From Pseudobacteroides sp. (GTDB taxonomy: Bacteria > Bacillota > Clostridia > Acetivibrionales > DSM-2933): 64,000 nucleotides of DNA. Where the stretch lies: the NCBI RefSeq assembly GCF_036567765.1, contig NZ_DATCTU010000112.1:62001-126000 (forward strand). Direction: 5' to 3'. The notes under the pieces were generated by a model. That model had not been told where the DNA came from. It did no database searches and saw nothing but the letters and a program-made list of their open reading frames with translations. A program made the position numbers and the translations under genes. Positions 61,884 to 64,000 of this stretch are shown here, piece after piece (within the stretch, counting starts at the first letter, position 1; every line of letters starts with the position of its first letter).

Positions 61884-64000
61884 ATGTTTAAGAATTTTTC
61901 TGTAAGGTCAAAATTGTTTTTTACAGTTTCAGTACCATTATTGGCGATGATTTTTATTTCACTGCTTGCAGCTCTGAGCCTTAATTCAATGTTTCGCAAT
62001 ATGGATAACAAAATAAAAAAACAAAACTATGAAGCCATATCACTTGTTTTAAATGCTGATCGTGATATGTACCAGGCAATGCTTGCCTCGAAGATGTTTT
62101 TTTATGAAAGTTCAGCTATGAAGGATAAGGAAAAAAATAAAGAAAGCTTTGAACAGAATACGCAGGAAGCTTCAGAGCGTGTTTTGAATGCTAGAAGCAA
62201 ATTCCCGCTGGATGATGGTTTTTGGAGTACATATAAGGATAAAAACGGTAAACTTATATATCAATACTTTGATGAATATGCAAAGGACTTCAATACTTGG
62301 AAGGATGCTACTATTGTGTCAATGAACTCAGGGGAAGTTAAACCTCCGGCTAACGATAATGATTTCAATATAGCCAGGGAGGCTATGAACCTCATCGGAG
62401 AAATGATAGATTCCGGGACCGAAGAAATAATAAAAATAAGTTCAAGCGATAAAAACAGAAATATAATCGCAATCCTCATAATAGACTTTCTTATATTTCT
62501 AGGAATCCTTATTTTCACATATTTACTTGTGAATAGGATTTCCAGACCGATAAATGAACTTACTGAGGCAGCAGAAAGGATTTCCATGGGGGATACGGAG
62601 ATAAGTTTTAATTTGGATTCAAAGGACGAGGTTGGGCGACTTAAAAAAGCGTTCATGGAAATGACAAATGATATCAAGCTCAAGACTGATGCGGCTTGGG
62701 AAATTGCCAAAGGTAATTTGGATGTTAAAATAATAGTCAGGTCTGATAAAGATAACTTAGCAAAAAGTATGGACAAATTAAAAAACACATTGCATGAGAT
62801 GGTATTAGACACCAAAACCCTGACAGATGCAGCAATGTCCGGTTTGCTAAGTACTAGAGCTGATAGTCAAAAGCACCATGGAGAATTCAGAAAAATAGTT
62901 GAAGGTATAAACTCCACTCTTGATGCCATAGTTGAGCCTATGAATGATATATCAGGCGTTATGAGTGAAGTTGCAAAGGGTAATTTAAGTGTGTTGATGA
63001 AAAATGAATATAAGGGTGAATATTCAAAACTTTCAGATTCAGTGAACACAACAATTTTTAATCTGAAGGGTATTGTAGACGAGATATCATATGTGTTAAA
63101 ACAAATATCTGAAGGAAATATGGATATAGATGAGGTAAGAGAATATGATGGTGATTTTAGGCACATATCAGATTCTATAAACTCAATAATAAGAGAATTG
63201 AACAAGCTTATAGGCGATATAAGAAATGCATCTGAAAGGGTGGCCAATGGCTCAACACATGTGTCAGAGGGAAGTATGCAGCTGTCGCAAGGAGCATCTG
63301 AACAAGCCAGCTCGACTGAGCAGCTTTCATCCAGCATAACCCAGGTTGCACATCAAACAAAGATGAATGCTACAAATGCATCACTTGCAAATCAACTTGC
63401 CCTTGAAGCTAAAGAAAATGCGATAAAAGGAAATCAAAGAATGAGTGATATGTTAAAAGCCATGGAAGAGATAAATGATGCATCAGAAAATATATCAAAG
63501 ATAATTAAGGTTATTGATGAAATTGCATTCCAGACCAATATTCTAGCATTAAATGCTGCTGTTGAAGCGGCAAGAGCGGGACAGCATGGTAAAGGTTTTG
63601 CTGTAGTTGCTGAAGAGGTAAGAAACCTGGCTGCAAGAAGTGCAGATGCTGCTCATGAAACAACCGAGTACATAGAAAGCAGCATAAAAAAGGTTGAAAG
63701 CGGAACCAAGATTGCCAATGAAACAGCAACTTCTCTTGTCAGCATAGTTGAAAGCTCCACAAAGGTTGCAGGTCTTGTAGGGGATATTGCAACTGCTTCC
63801 AATGAACAGGCAAGCGGAATTACACAGATAAACATTGGAATTGAACAGGTTTCAAAGGTAATACAAATAAATTCTGCTACAGCGGAAGAAAGTGCAGCTG
63901 CCAGTGAAGAGCTAATGATGCAGGCAAAGCTTCTCAATGACAACATGGCAAGGTTCAGGCTGAGGGGAAGTCATAATTCCGGTTCTTTAGCTGAAGCTGT
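61884..64000 (+). CDS. Methyl-accepting chemotaxis protein (3' end outside window)
   Basis: ATG 61884 has AGGAGG 6 nt upstream. The protein begins MFKNFSVRSKLFFTVSV with membrane helix 1 at about residues 10-32, an outer helical sensor (about 33-190), helix 2 at about 191-214, a HAMP domain (ISRPINELTEAAERISMGDTEI), then further HAMP-like repeats (IAKGNLDVKIIVRSDKDNLA, VAKGNLSVLMKNEY, ISEGNMDIDEVREYDGDF). The signalling hairpin is intact: IDEIAFQTNILALNAAVEAA with RAGQHGKGFAVVAEEVRNLA. It signals to CheA; the ligand is unknown. The frame is open at the window end. Confidence 0.94.
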   Translation, partial: MFKNFSVRSKLFFTVSVPLLAMIFISLLAALSLNSMFRNMDNKIKKQNYEAISLVLNADRDMYQAMLASKMFFYESSAMKDKEKNKESFEQNTQEASERVLNARSKFPLDDGFWSTYKDKNGKLIYQYFDEYAKDFNTWKDATIVSMNSGEVKPPANDNDFNIAREAMNLIGEMIDSGTEEIIKISSSDKNRNIIAILIIDFLIFLGILIFTYLLVNRISRPINELTEAAERISMGDTEISFNLDSKDEVGRLKKAFMEMTNDIKLKTDAAWEIAKGNLDVKIIVRSDKDNLAKSMDKLKNTLHEMVLDTKTLTDAAMSGLLSTRADSQKHHGEFRKIVEGINSTLDAIVEPMNDISGVMSEVAKGNLSVLMKNEYKGEYSKLSDSVNTTIFNLKGIVDEISYVLKQISEGNMDIDEVREYDGDFRHISDSINSIIRELNKLIGDIRNASERVANGSTHVSEGSMQLSQGASEQASSTEQLSSSITQVAHQTKMNATNASLANQLALEAKENAIKGNQRMSDMLKAMEEINDASENISKIIKVIDEIAFQTNILALNAAVEAARAGQHGKGFAVVAEEVRNLAARSADAAHETTEYIESSIKKVESGTKIANETATSLVSIVESSTKVAGLVGDIATASNEQASGITQINIGIEQVSKVIQINSATAEESAAASEELMMQAKLLNDNMARFRLRGSHNSGSLAEA

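Noticed and set aside
62261..63946. Minus-strand frames opposite the chemoreceptor gene
   Set aside because: The plus-strand reading frame is open to the window edge with HAMP and signalling motifs; the reverse frames have none.

Overview
The window looks like chromosomal DNA of an AT-rich, Gram-positive, cellulosome-producing clostridium of the Acetivibrio (Hungateiclostridium/Ruminiclostridium) type. The grounds are a low-GC composition with many TTG starts and strong AGGAGG-type ribosome binding sites, a GH9 cellulase with a CBM3c and a scaffoldin-style X-module plus type II dockerin, a SigI/RsgI pair whose sensor has two PA14 domains, a division cluster of Bacillota type, and a MurE with the DNPR motif of meso-diaminopimelate-adding enzymes. 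The species cannot be fixed from sequence alone.

Layout. (1) 1-7.8 kb: the nusA-ylxR-ylxQ-infB-rbfA-nrnA-truB-ribF translation/RNA operon. (2) 7.9-13.9 kb: a LacI-type repressor (minus strand) and the hydrogenase maturation operon hypF-hypC-hypD-hypE. (3) 14-18.8 kb: two M16 peptidase-like genes, lgt and a rodA-like gene. (4) 18.9-30.7 kb: the dcw wall/division cluster mraZ-rsmH-ftsL-PBP-murE-murF-mraY-spoVE/ftsW-murG and the first 116 codons of murA. (5) 30.7-53.9 kb: 23.25 kb of other DNA inside murA. (6) 53.9-58.8 kb: the rest of murA, then ftsQ, sbp, ftsA, ftsZ. (7) 59-64 kb: the GH9 cellulase and the start of a chemoreceptor gene.

The main discovery candidate is the interruption of murA. 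The reading frame stops making sense exactly at the catalytic-cysteine loop (PGGC) and resumes 23,253 bp later at the same motif. The two breakpoints share a 13-bp direct repeat, CCAGGTGGTTGTG. Recombination between the copies would rebuild an in-frame MurA of 421 residues, a normal length. The reciprocal product, a circle junction, would carry a near-perfect 10-bp inverted repeat around a central GG, which is what a site-specific recombinase attachment site looks like. I find no recombinase gene in the interval. The cargo is mostly housekeeping-like (MrfA/MrfB, MurT/GatD, an LtaS-like sulfatase, tRNA-Lys, membrane proteins) plus carbohydrate-sensing sigma systems.

Within the interval, a conventional sigI-rsgI pair (RsgI with two PA14 domains) lies beside two tandem genes on the opposite strand. 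Each of these encodes a SigI-like domain, an RsgI-type anti-sigma domain, one membrane helix, a Pro/Ser/Thr-rich linker and an outer Ig-like domain in one polypeptide. They look like membrane-tethered, self-inhibited sigma factors. The interval also carries two families of small palindromic repeats with copies inside and outside it, and a frameshifted FN3/X-module/dockerin gene behind a consensus promoter overlapped by a 17-bp perfect inverted repeat.

All assignments come from reading the sequence and from knowledge of the families. No database search was run.
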